A stretch of DNA of 64,000 bases. Source: Fodinibacter sp963833495. Its GTDB lineage: Bacteria; Actinomycetota; Actinomycetes; Actinomycetales; Dermatophilaceae. Made by a program: the position numbers and the translations under genes. Location of the stretch: assembly GCA_963833495.1 (NCBI GenBank), contig CAWHYJ010000020.1, forward strand, positions 248,001 through 312,000, given 5' to 3'. Each line of letters starts with the position of its first letter. Positions within the stretch are counted from its first letter, which is position 1. Below are positions 45,495 through 55,149 of the stretch, piece after piece. The notes beneath the pieces are model-generated. The model was not told where the DNA came from, made no database searches, and saw only the letters and a program-made list of their open reading frames with translations.

Positions 45495-46319
45495 TCAGGC
45501 CACCGACAGCTCGCGTTCGACCTCGCTGCCGTCCCACGCCGTGGGATAGAACGCCCGCAGGATCTCGACCTCGGCGGCCCGCGCCTCGATCGCCGCGAGC
45601 ATCCGCTCGGTCTCGGGCCCGCAGCGCACGCCGAGGTCCCGGTCGAGCACGGTGCGGCAGCGGCCGACGGTCCGGCGCACGGCATCGTGCCGCCCGAGCC
45701 CGTGGTTGGCGAGCATGACGAGCCGGTAGCCCTCCTCGGAGTACCGGTCCCGGCTCAGGGCGATCTCCGCGTGCCGCAGGCACACCGAGCGCTGCCCCTC
45801 CGCGAGGCTGTCGAGCGCCAGGTCGAGATGCGCCCGGGTGACCCGGTCCTCGTAGATGGCGCGGTCCTCCTGGACCCACTCGTCGTACCGGGCGTGCTCC
45901 AGCACCGTCCCGCTCGCCAGGCCCACCGCGGTAGTCAGCAGCTCGAGGCGCTCGCGCCGCGGCGCCCGCTCGGCTCGCAGCACGAGGTCGTCGAAGCGGT
46001 CGAGATCGACGCTCACCTCGTCGAGGGCGAGGCGATAGGCGCCCGCTCCCGTCGCGATGACACGCCTGGCCCGCGCCTGGTCGACGAACACGCTGTGCCG
46101 CAACACGCACACGTAGGTGTTGAGGGTGGCCGTCACGTTGCGCGGCTCGTCCCCCTCCGCCCACAGTGCCGTCGCGATCACGTCGGTGGAGACGAGGTGG
46201 CCCCGGGCCAGGAGCAGCATCTCGAGCACCTGTCGGGGCTTCACCCCCCCGAGGTCGCGCGGCCCGAGAATGCGGTCGCCGTCTCTGACCTGGAGAGGTC
46301 CGAACATCGAAAATTCCAT
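45495..46319 (-). CDS. SARP/AfsR-type transcriptional regulator (winged helix + BTAD)
   Basis: 274 residues. The N-terminal OmpR-like winged helix (FGPLQVRDGD, PRQVLEMLLLARGHLVSTDV, LNTYVCVLRHSV) is followed by a bacterial transcriptional-activation domain of helical repeats (LGLASGTVLEHARYDEW... LVMLANHGLGRHDAVR). The length fits a minimal SARP, without the ATPase and TPR of AfsR. SARPs activate nearby clusters by binding direct repeats beside the -10 element. It is divergent from the CotA-like MCO across 227 bp that contain repeated CCAAAAGGT/CCAAACGGT boxes. ATG at 46319 (AGGG 5-6 nt upstream); an ATG four codons later is possible. Confidence 0.85.
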   Translation of the reverse strand: MEFSMFGPLQVRDGDRILGPRDLGGVKPRQVLEMLLLARGHLVSTDVIATALWAEGDEPRNVTATLNTYVCVLRHSVFVDQARARRVIATGAGAYRLALDEVSVDLDRFDDLVLRAERAPRRERLELLTTAVGLASGTVLEHARYDEWVQEDRAIYEDRVTRAHLDLALDSLAEGQRSVCLRHAEIALSRDRYSEEGYRLVMLANHGLGRHDAVRRTVGRCRTVLDRDLGVRCGPETERMLAAIEARAAEVEILRAFYPTAWDGSEVERELSVA

Positions 46320-46466
46320 GGTTGCCCTACTTCCGCTTACGCCCTGCATCGTTCGCGTAGTTGAAGGGAACCATCGGGCCGAGCAGTCGTACATCCCCAA
46401 AAGTAGGGGCACCAAACGGTGTATCTGCCAGCGGTTTCCGGCTACGCCGCCCAACCTTGTACCGCG

Positions 46467-46490
46467 CCAAAAGGTTGTCCAAAGAGCCGC
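46467..46490 (+). promoter_or_regulatory. Promoter/activator box of the CotA-like MCO
   Basis: CCAAAAGGTTGTCCAAAGAG ... CCGC. A 24-bp block of the same spacing begins CCAAAAGGT at 49304, before the peroxidase gene. It overlaps an inverted repeat CAACCTT ... AAGGTTG (46450-46476) and lies 55 bp (five turns) from a partial copy CCAAACGGT at 46412. A SARP target is a reasonable inference. Confidence 0.5.
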
Positions 46491-46546
46491 TTCCTACCGT
46501 GGCTGCTCGTGCGATCGAGAAGCAGTGACAGGCGAGAGGCGAGTCC

Positions 46547-48133
46547 ATGTCGGTGACCAGACGAGAGATGCTCACGTTCGGCGTGCTGGGCGCCGGCGCG
46601 ATGGCGATCCCCTTGGAGCGCAGCGTGCAGGCCGCCGCCCAGACCCGCATCGCCGAGAGCGCGCTGCCCAAGCCGTTCACGGTGCCGTTCTCCGTGCCTC
46701 CGGTCACGACCCCGATGAAGTCGGTGGGCACCACCGACTACTACTGGCTGACGATGCGACAGGCCACCGCCCAGATCATCCCCGGCTATCAGACGCAGAT
46801 CTGGGGCTACAACGGGACCTTCCCCGGGCCGACGTTCGACGTTCAGCAGGGCCGCGAAACGGTTGTGCGACAGGTCAACCAGCTGCCCTCGACCCACCCG
46901 ACGATGGGGTACACCCCGTTCACCTCAGTGCACCTGCACGGGTCGGCGTCCCTCCCCCAGTACGACGGCTACGCCAGCGACGTGACGTACCCCGGCTCCT
47001 GGAAGGACTACCGCTACCCGAACTTCCAGGACGCCCGCACCCTCTGGTACCACGACCACGGCGTGCACCACACCGCGTCGAACGTCTTCATGGGCCTGGC
47101 CGGCATGTACCGCATGCACGACGCCCTCGAGCAGTCGCTGCCCATCCCCAAGGGTCGGTACGACGTGCCGCTCATCGTCAGCGACACCATGTTCGACAGC
47201 CAGGGCCAGCTGTTGTTCGACGACGACGACCACTCCGGAGCGTTCGGCGACGTCATCCTGGTGAACGGCCGGGCCTGGCCCGTCATGAAGGTCGAGCGGC
47301 GCAAGTACCGGTTTCGCATCCTCAACGCCTCGGTGACCCGCTCCTACCGCTGGCAGCTCGACAGCGGCCAGCCGCTGGTCGTCATCGGCACCGACGGCGG
47401 CCTGACGGCGGCACCACAGCCGGTGACGAGCCTGCCGCACGGCAATGCCGAGCGCTACGAGGTCATCATCGACTTCGCGAAGTACGCCATCGGCCAGCGG
47501 GTGACGCTGCGCAACCTCAGCCCGAAGAACAACGTGAACTACACCAACACCGGGAAGGTGATGGCGTTCGACGTCGTGGCCAACGCCACCAGCACGGCGA
47601 ACAACGCGATCCCGAGCGTGCTCAACCCGAACAGCGCCGTCATGGCGCTGGCTCCCACCGCGGCCACCACCACCAGGACGATGGCCCTCGTCCGCAAGAA
47701 CGGCCAGTGGACGATCAACGGGCAGACCTGGGCCGAGGTGGAAGCCAGTGCCTACACCAAGGCGCTCGCCAGCCCGCCCCTCAACGGCGTCGAGGTGTGG
47801 GAGATCCGCAACGACTCCGGCGGTTGGCACCACCCGCTGCACATCCACCTCATCGACTTCAAGATCCTGAGCCGCGAGTTCGACCGCAGTGGCGTCCTGG
47901 TCGCTCCCCGGGCCAACGAGCGCGGCCCCAAGGACGTCGTGTACGTCGGTGAGAACGAGCGGGTCCGGCTCATCATGCGGTTCGGCCCGCACGAGGGCCG
48001 ATACATGATCCACTGCCACAACCTCCCCCACGAGGACCACGACATGATGGGCCAGTTCTGGGTGGGCGGCGCAGGCGGCGACGACCCCGTCTGGGCAGAC
48101 CCGTCCCGGGTCCTGCCGGCTCCGGAGCTCTGA
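46547..48133 (+). CDS. Complete three-domain multicopper oxidase (CotA / bilirubin oxidase / phenoxazinone synthase type)
   Basis: 528 residues with a Tat-like signal (TRREMLTFGVLGAGAMA). All four copper motifs are intact: H129-L-H131-G, H169-D-H171-G, H429-PLHIH, and H489-C490-H491-NLPH495-EDHDM500. It therefore holds one type 1 and a trinuclear copper centre with Met as axial ligand. The NGTFPGPTF and GNAERYEVIIDF blocks agree with CotA-like enzymes. It oxidises phenols, bilirubin-like compounds, metals or antibiotic precursors with O2; substrate undetermined. Divergent from the SARP gene, followed within a few bp by a membrane protein and a signal peptidase. ATG has only a weak GAGGCGAG region upstream. 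Confidence 0.93.
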   Translation: MSVTRREMLTFGVLGAGAMAIPLERSVQAAAQTRIAESALPKPFTVPFSVPPVTTPMKSVGTTDYYWLTMRQATAQIIPGYQTQIWGYNGTFPGPTFDVQQGRETVVRQVNQLPSTHPTMGYTPFTSVHLHGSASLPQYDGYASDVTYPGSWKDYRYPNFQDARTLWYHDHGVHHTASNVFMGLAGMYRMHDALEQSLPIPKGRYDVPLIVSDTMFDSQGQLLFDDDDHSGAFGDVILVNGRAWPVMKVERRKYRFRILNASVTRSYRWQLDSGQPLVVIGTDGGLTAAPQPVTSLPHGNAERYEVIIDFAKYAIGQRVTLRNLSPKNNVNYTNTGKVMAFDVVANATSTANNAIPSVLNPNSAVMALAPTAATTTRTMALVRKNGQWTINGQTWAEVEASAYTKALASPPLNGVEVWEIRNDSGGWHHPLHIHLIDFKILSREFDRSGVLVAPRANERGPKDVVYVGENERVRLIMRFGPHEGRYMIHCHNLPHEDHDMMGQFWVGGAGGDDPVWADPSRVLPAPEL

Positions 48134-48139
48134 GCCACC

Positions 48140-48736
48140 ATGTCGACCACGGCACGCACCGGCTTCTCCGACCTGTCCGACCTGTCCGCACCGCGGCCCA
48201 CCACCGGCCCACGGCGGCACCCCGCGACCACCACGCAGGCCTGCATCGCGCTCGCGTCGGTGCTCGCGGGGGCGATCCACCTGGCCGTCGCCCCCGAGCA
48301 CGTCGAGGAGTGGTGGCTCTACGGCGCCTTCTTCGTCGTCACCGGCCTGTTCCAGCTCGCCTATGCCACACCGGTGCTGCGACGGCCCGCACCGCTCGTC
48401 GCGCTCACCGGCATCATCGTGAACCTCGGCATCGTCCTCATCTGGGTGGTGAGCCGCACCGCCGGCCTACCGATCACCCCGCCCGATGGCGGCGCCGCGC
48501 ACGAGGGCGGCCACGTCGCGGGGCCCCTCCCCCTCGAGGGCGCCCACCCGGTCGAGCCCGGCCACGGTGTCGAGGCGGTCGGCGCGGTGGACCTGGTTGC
48601 CACGGGTGCCGAGCTGCTCGTCGTCTGCCTGCTCGTCACCCTGTTGCCCCCACGGATGCGGCGGGTCACGGTCAACCTGATGCTCGTCACCGGCGTGGGC
48701 CTGTGGGCGTTGCGGCTCAGCGGCGTGCTGGCCTGA
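48140..48736 (+). CDS. Integral membrane protein of the MCO operon
   Basis: 198 residues with about five membrane helices (IALASVLAGAIHLAVAPEHV, YGAFFVVTGLFQLAYATPVL, LVALTGIIVNLGIVLIWVVS, VATGAELLVVCLLVTLLPP, VNLMLVTGVGLWALRLSGVL). A His/Gly/Pro-rich loop (AHEGGHVAGPLPLEGAHPVE, then PGHGVE) lies between helices 3 and 4 and could bind metal. No family recognised. It starts 6 bp after the MCO stop, and its stop overlaps the signal peptidase start (TGATG), so it is in the same operon. Confidence 0.82.
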   Translation: MSTTARTGFSDLSDLSAPRPTTGPRRHPATTTQACIALASVLAGAIHLAVAPEHVEEWWLYGAFFVVTGLFQLAYATPVLRRPAPLVALTGIIVNLGIVLIWVVSRTAGLPITPPDGGAAHEGGHVAGPLPLEGAHPVEPGHGVEAVGAVDLVATGAELLVVCLLVTLLPPRMRRVTVNLMLVTGVGLWALRLSGVLA

Positions 48737-49254
48737 TGCCCGCACCGACCGGGACCGCCGAGGACGTCCCACGGATGACGCGGGCACCGGTCCGCGCCTT
48801 CGTGCCGGTCCTGGCCGTGGTGGTGGTGCTGGTCGTCCTCCTGGTCACCGCCCTGGAGCCGCTGCGGGTCACCTCCCAGAGCATGAGCCCGACGCTCGAC
48901 ACCGGCGACCAGGTGCTGGTCGACAAGCTCACCGGCCGCTGGCGCGCGCCGGCGGTCGGCGACGTCGTCGTCTACCGCGACCCGGTCGGGGAGCGGCTGG
49001 TGGTCAAGCGCATTGTGGCCCTGGCGGGGCAGACGGTGGGGATCGAGGACGGCGAGCTCGTCGTGGACTCGACCGTGCGGCACGAGCCACAGGTCGACGT
49101 CTCACGGATCGACTCGACCTACTTCGGTCCCGTCACGGTGCCACCCGGTGCCGTGTTCGTGCTCGGGGACAACCGCGCCGAGTCGATCGACTCGCGCACC
49201 TACGGGCCCATCCCGGTCGACGACCTCGTCGGCCGCGTGGTCCTCACCTTCTGA
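48736..49254 (+). CDS. lepB: Signal peptidase I
   Basis: 172 residues, a compact type I leader peptidase. One N-terminal membrane helix (PVLAVVVVLVVLLVTAL) precedes the catalytic Ser in VTSQSMSPTLDTGD (box B) and the Lys in VVKRIVALAGQTV (box D). Box E is FVLGDNRAESIDSRTYGPIP. Releases Sec/Tat-exported proteins. The ATG overlaps the upstream stop by one base. Embedded with a secreted MCO and just before a very large secreted peroxidase, it may be a dedicated protease for this island. Confidence 0.92.
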   Translation: MPAPTGTAEDVPRMTRAPVRAFVPVLAVVVVLVVLLVTALEPLRVTSQSMSPTLDTGDQVLVDKLTGRWRAPAVGDVVVYRDPVGERLVVKRIVALAGQTVGIEDGELVVDSTVRHEPQVDVSRIDSTYFGPVTVPPGAVFVLGDNRAESIDSRTYGPIPVDDLVGRVVLTF

Positions 49255-49303
49255 GGTCGCCGATTCGCCACTGGGGAGGTCCCGGGGCGCGGCCCGCAGG
49301 AAA

Positions 49304-49327
49304 CCAAAAGGTATGTCGAAGAACCGC
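49304..49327 (+). promoter_or_regulatory. Promoter/activator box of the haem peroxidase
   Basis: CCAAAAGGTATGTCGAAGAA then CCGC, 46 bp before the ATG. Same 24-bp layout as the box at 46467 before the CotA-like MCO; both are followed at equal distance by a -10-like (C/T)AC(C/T)GT. Suggests co-regulation. Confidence 0.5.
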
Positions 49328-49372
49328 CCGACACTGTGACCCGCACCACCGTGCAGAACAGGGGAAGCAACC

Positions 49373-52300
49373 ATGAGTAGAACCGTCATCGCTCCACGTC
49401 ACGCGGACGCCTCCGGGCACTCCCGCACGACCCGGGTCAGGGCCGTCGCAGCAGCGACCGTGCTGGCCATGGTCGCGCTGGTGCTCCCGATGGCCATGAG
49501 CGCGTCGAGAGCCGCCAACGTCGTGGGTGAGGGGTTCACCGTGACCCCCTCCGACCTGGCGTTCATCCTCAAGCAGATCAAGATCGCCGAAGCGCACTCT
49601 GCGGTGCTCGCAGCTCAGGGGCCGGGTGACTCGACCGACCCGGTGCGCTGCCAGGCGATGATCGGCACCGGCCCCAACCAGATCGAGAGCCCGCTGGTCT
49701 CCTTCGGCCTGCGCACCGTCGACGGCAGCTGCAACAACCTGCAGCCCGGCCAGGCGAAGTACGGCGCGGCCGACCAGACCTTCCCGCGGCTCACCGACCC
49801 GGTCTTCAAGACTGCTGAGGACGCCGGCCCGTTCGCCGCGCCCGGCACCGGCATCACCTCCTACGCGCAGACATCCGGCGTCGGTCGTCGACTCCGAGCC
49901 GCGCATGATCAGCAACCTGATCGTCGACCAGACCTCCACGAACCCGGCGGCAGTTGCCGCGGCAGGGTTCCCGGTGCGGTCCCAGGGCAACGAGGGCGTC
50001 GTCGTCTGCACGACCCCACCGACCGTCGGGCCCGACGGGCTGCCGGTGGCATGTGTGCCGGAGCGCCAGACGCTGGACATCCCCAACGTGACCACCGACG
50101 TCGGACTGTCCCCGCCGTTCAACTCGCTCTTCACGATCTTCGGCCAGTTCTTCGACCACGGCCTGGACAAGATCACCAACGGTGGCAACGGCACCGTCTT
50201 CGTGCCCGTCAAGGGAGACGACCCGCTGGTGACCCACGGGCCGGACGGCATCGCCGGCAACGGCGACGAGGTCGCTGCCGGAACGCCCATGGTCCTCACC
50301 CGTGGCACCATCACTCCCGGCGCCGGCGGCGTGCGCAACGCGCCGAACACCGACACGCCTTTCGTGGACCAGAGCCAGACCTACACCTCGCACTCCTCGC
50401 ACCAGGTCTTCCTGCGTCAGTACGTCAACAACAACGTCAACCGGCCCGTCTCCACCGGCAAGTTCCTGAGCACCCCCGACGGTGAGGGTCTGGCCACCTG
50501 GGCGATGATCAAGGCGCAGGCGGCGACGATGCTCGGCCTACAGCTCGTCGACGCCGACGTCGCCAACATCCCGATGATCGCGGCCGACCCTTACGGCAAG
50601 TTCATCCCCGGACCCAACGGCCTGCCCCAGTACCGGCTCACCACCGGCGCGCTCGTCGAGGGCAACCGAACCACCCCCGTCCCCGCTCCCGCCAACGTGG
50701 TGCGCATCGGGACGGCGTTCCTCAACGACATCGCGCACAGCGCCGACCCGGGGAACCCCGCGGCGCCCAAGACCCCGGACGCCAACACCACGGCAGGCAC
50801 CAGCCTCGACCCCGTGGCCTCCGGTCAGTACGACAACGAGCTGCTCGACCTGCACGCCATCTGCGGTGACGGTCGCTGCAACGAGAACATCGCGCTCCAG
50901 GCGGTCCACCAGGTCTTCCACGACGAGCACGACCGCCTCATCGGCGACATCGAGAACACCCTGACCAACGACCCGACCACCGGGGCCGCAGGGCGTCTGG
51001 CCGAGTGGAAGCTGGCGTCGGGCGCTGACGGGTGGAACGGCGAGCGCCTCTTCCAGGCCGCCCGCTTCGTCACCGAGATGCAGTACCAGCACCTCGTGTT
51101 CGAGGAGTTCGCTCGCAAGGTTCAGCCCGGGATCAACCCGTTCGAGCCGTTCGCGTTCACCCAGACCGACGTGAACCCGGCCATCACCGCCGAGTTCGCC
51201 CACGCCGTCTACCGCTTCGGCCACTCGATGCTGATGGACACCATCCCGCGGATCAACACCGACGGCTCGCGCAACGACATCAAGCTGCTCGACGGGTTCC
51301 TCAACCCGGCCGCCTATTACAAGAACGGGACCGCAACCCTCAGCTCGGCCGACGCGGCCGGCTCGATCATCATGGGTCTGTCCGACCAGACCGGCCAGGA
51401 GATCGACGAGTTCGTCGTCAACACCCTGCGCAACAACCTGCTCGGGCTGCCGCTCGACCTGCCCGCGATCAACATGGCACGCGCCCGCAGTGAGGGCATC
51501 CCTCCGCTCAACGAGGTGCGTCGACAGATCTTCGCCTCGACGAACGACGGGCAGCTCAAGCCCTACACCGACTGGGTCGACTTCGGCCAGCAGCTCAAGC
51601 ACCCCGAGTCGCTGATCAACTTCGTCGCGGCCTACGGGACCCACCCGAGCATCACCGGCACCACGGCGCAGCGCCGCGCAGCGGCCAAGCTGATCGTCAG
51701 CCCGGACACCGGCCAGGTCCCTCCCACCGACGCAGACGACTTCATGTTCGGCACCGGTGCCTGGGTCAACACCGGCGGCAAGACCACCACGGGCGTCGAC
51801 AACGTCGACCTGTGGGTCGGTGGGCTCGCTGAGCGCACCAACCTGTTCGGCGGTCTGCTGGGCAGCACCTTCAACTACGTGTTCGAGAACCAGCTCACCA
51901 ACCTGCAGAACGGTGACCGGCTCTACTACCTGGCCCGCACCCCGGGCATGAACCTGCGAGCCCAGCTCGAGGGGAACTCGTTCTCCGAGCTGGTCATGCG
52001 CAACACGCCCGCGCACACCCTCAAGGCGGACCCGTTCGCGACCGCGGACTGCAAGTTCGAGCTCGAGCACATCACGTGGCCGGGCCTGACCAAGGGCAGC
52101 TCCGGCAAGCTCATCACCGGCGCTGGCTCGGTGCAGGACGACCCCGCGACAGAGTGCGACGAGAACGAGCACCTGCTGCGGATGGCGGACGGCACCATCA
52201 GGTACCGCATGATCAACACCGCCATGCCCTCCGGCATCAACGCCCAGGCCGTCTACAACGGCAAGGCCGGCGTGGTCAACGACCGGATCTGGGGCGGCGC

Positions 52301-54845
52301 GGACAACGACACCTTCTGGGGTGGCGAAGGCAACGACATCATCGAGGGTGGTGACGGCGCCGACATCGCACTCGGTGGTGAGGGCAACGACATCATCACC
52401 GACCTCGCCGGCGACGACGTGCCCAAGGGCGGTCCCGGCAACGACGCCATCGACGCCGGTCCCGGACTGGACATCATCATGGCCGGCGAGGGCGATGACT
52501 TCACCAACGGCGGCGCCAACAGCAACGAGCACTTCATGGGCGCCGGCGACGACTTCGCCATCGGCGGCCAGGGCATCGACGCCATCTTCGGTGACAGCGG
52601 CGACGACTGGGAAGAGGGCGGCGACCAGCCGGACCTCCTCATCGGTGACAGCTCGTCGTTCTTCTTCGACGACCACAACGTCCCCGGCCACGACATCCTG
52701 ATCGGTCAGGGCGGCGACGACGACTATGACCTCGAGGGTGGCGACGACATCGGTGTCGCCGGCCCGGGTGTCGAGAAGGTGGCCGGCGCGGCCGGCTTCG
52801 ACTGGGAGATCGGTCTCAACGACCCCCAGCCCCAGGACACGGACCTCGCCCAGGTGTTCGTCACCGGCGGCGTGATCCTTCCCGGGGTCAGGGACAAGTT
52901 CAACGAGGTCGAGGCACTCTCCGGTGGCGCCCTCAACGACACCCTGCGTGGTGACGACATCGTGCCGACCGACGTCGGTGGCGGCGGTTTCGTCGGGTGC
53001 GACGCGCTCGACGCGAACGGTGTCGCCCGGATCAACGGGCTGAACCAGCTCATCACCCCGGCGATGCTCACGGTCAACCCGGCGGCTGCGGGCGGCATCT
53101 TTGCCAACACCTCCACCCACCAGTGCCTCCTCGACGGCAACGTCTGGGGCGCCGGCAACATCCTGCTCGGCGGTGCCGGTAGCGACCTCATCGAGGGCCG
53201 TGGCGCCGACGACATCATCGACGGCGACCGGTACGTCAACGTGCGGCTCAGCGTGCGCACCAACCCGGCGCAGCCGGCCAGCCAGATCGGCAGCACCGAC
53301 CTGATGACCGGCCTGCCCAAGGTCGGCACATTCGGCAGCGGCACGGCCGGGATGACCCTCCAGCAGGCGGTCTTCGCCGGCCTGGTGAACCCGGGCAACA
53401 TCGTCGCGGTCCGCGAGATCCTCACGGCCCCCGCCGACGCTGCAGCCCTTGACACCGCACTGTTCTCAGCGGCGCGGACCACCTACACGATCACGCGGAA
53501 CGCTGACGGCAGCACCACGGTCGACAGCAACGGTGGTGCCGACGGTGTCGACACCGTCCGCAACATCGAGACGCTGAGGTTCAGCGACACCACGGTGAGC
53601 CTGCTGCCGGCACCGGTCGCCTCGGTCACCCCGGCCGCTCCGACGGCGCTGGCCTTCGGTAACCAGGTCGTCGCAACGACCTCGACCGCTCGGACCATCA
53701 CGGTCAGCAACACCGGTGACGCGGCCCTGGTCGTGTCCGGTGTGACGGTGACCGGGACGGATGCGGCCTCGTTCACGGCGACCCCTGTGGCCGGTTGTGC
53801 CTCCGTGGCGCCGGGTGCCTCGTGCACCGTGAACGTGACCTTCGCGCCGACCACGGCCGGTGCGAAGACGGCCACGGTGAACATCGCGAACAACGCGCCT
53901 GGTAGCCCGCTCACGGTGTCCCTGACGGGCACCGGGGCCGCCGCCCCGACAGCTCCGGGGGCGCCGACCATCGGTGCAGTGACGCGCGGCAACGCGTCGG
54001 CGACCGTCAGGTGGACGGCACCGGCGAGCAACGGCGGGTCCGCGATCACCGGCTTCTCGGTCCGCGTGATCGATGCGACCGGCACCCAGGTCGGCGCGTT
54101 GCGTCCGGCCGGAGCCGCCGCGACCAGCCTGCTGGTCACCGGGCTCACCAACGGTCAGGCGTACCGGTTCTCGGTCACCGCGACCAACGCCGTCGGCACC
54201 AGTGCCGCCTCGGCACTGTCCGCCGCGGTCACCCCCGCGACCGTGCCCGGTGCACCGACGATCGGCACGGCCACCCGGGGCAACGCCTCGGCCACCGCGC
54301 GGTGGACCGCACCGGCCAGCAACGGCGGCTCGGCCATCACCGGCTACACGGTGCGGGTGGTCAACGCCGCCGGCACCCAGGTCGGTGCGCTGCGCCCAGC
54401 CGCAGCCGGCGCGACCAGCCTGGTCGTCACCGGCCTGACCAACGGCCAGGCCTACCGGTTCTCGGTCACCGCGACCAACGCCGTGGGAACCAGCGCCGCC
54501 TCGGCCCTGTCCGCAGCGGTCACCCCGGCCACCGTTCCCGGTGCACCGGTGATCGGCACCGCCTCGGCCGGTGTGGCCGGCGGGACGATCAACGCCACCG
54601 CCCGGTGGACCCCGCCAGCCTCCACCGGCGGGTCAGCCATCACCGGCTACCGGGTCAACGCGCTGCGGATGAGCGCAGCCGGGGCCGTGCTCGCCACGAC
54701 CACCTCGGCCGTGCAAGCCAGCACCGTGCGGGCGTTGACGATGACCCTGCCCGTGGCCGGTAACTACCGGTTCACCGTCGTGGCCATCAACGCAGTCGGA
54801 ACGGGCCCAGCCTCAGCCCGCTCCAACCTGGTGGCCGGCCGGTAA
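49373..54845 (+). pseudogene. Giant secreted animal-type haem peroxidase with RTX, Ig-like and FN3 repeats, one frameshift
   Basis: About 1823 residues after correcting one extra base at 49883 (SYAQTSG | VVDSEPRMISNLIVDQ). Signal peptide about 1-46 (ending ASRAANV). Peroxidase domain: distal His in FGQFFDHGLD (50157), QVFHDEHDRLIG, and proximal His in YRFGHSML (51222). From about 52250 to 52800 there are Ca2+-binding RTX nonapeptides (GGEGNDIIEGGDGAD, GGPGNDAID). At 53630-53940 an Ig-like domain of the ASH/choice-of-anchor-D type is followed by three FN3 repeats to the end; the first two are nearly identical in DNA. GGGGAAG lies 6 nt before the ATG. This architecture (haem peroxidase plus RTX) recalls MopA of Mn(II)-oxidising proteobacteria. 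A strong hairpin follows. Confidence 0.85.
53950..54834 (+). repeat. Three tandem FN3-coding DNA repeats
   Basis: Units of about 290 bp start near 53950, 54241 and 54535. The first two encode APTIG(A/T)(V/A)TRGNASAT...RWTAPASNGGSAITG and LTNGQAYRFSVTATNAVGTS almost identically. The third is diverged. This points to recent duplication and gives a recombination-prone stretch inside the peroxidase gene. Confidence 0.75.
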
Positions 54846-54860
54846 CCCGACCGACACCAG

Positions 54861-54898
54861 GCCGGAGGGTGGTGGCCGTGTGGTCACCACCCTCCGGC
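54861..54898 (+). terminator. 14-bp perfect hairpin terminator of the peroxidase gene
   Basis: The arms GCCGGAGGGTGGTG and its exact complement (54861-54874, 54885-54898) flank a 10-nt loop. It begins 15 bp past the peroxidase stop. Confidence 0.75.
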
Positions 54899-55143
54899 TG
54901 CGCCGGTCGGCATTGCGGATGCGGCCGGCACCCGTCTGCCCGGTGGCCCCGGCGACGCTCCACACCGGCAGGTCCTGCAGCCTGTCGGTGAGCTTCCGGC
55001 CCACCGCGGTGGGGTTGGTGACCCGCAACCTCGCGGTCACCAGCAACGGGGCCGGCGGCCCGACGACGGTCACTCCGGCCGGCAAGGGACGCCGACCCAC
55101 TCGGAGGCGGTCGTGGCTCCTCGCCACGGCCGCCTTCGGGGTT
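54899..55143 (+). pseudogene. Remnant of a repeat-protein C-terminus (Ig-like end plus membrane helix)
   Basis: A frame starting inside the terminator stem encodes GRSCSLSVSFRPTAVGLVTRN, LAVTSNGAGGPTTVTPAGKG, then RRRSWLLATAAFGVTGLLLR. That is the end of a choice-of-anchor-D/ASH-like domain and a cell-surface tail. It has no start or signal of its own and runs into antisense sequence, so it looks like a stranded C-terminal piece of another surface protein. Confidence 0.45.
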
Positions 55144-55149
55144 ACCGGC

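Noticed and set aside
49905..54845. ATG at 49905 as the true start of the peroxidase
   Set aside because: No ribosome site or signal peptide there; the frame from 49373 has both, and one extra base at 49883 joins the two parts in a sensible sequence.
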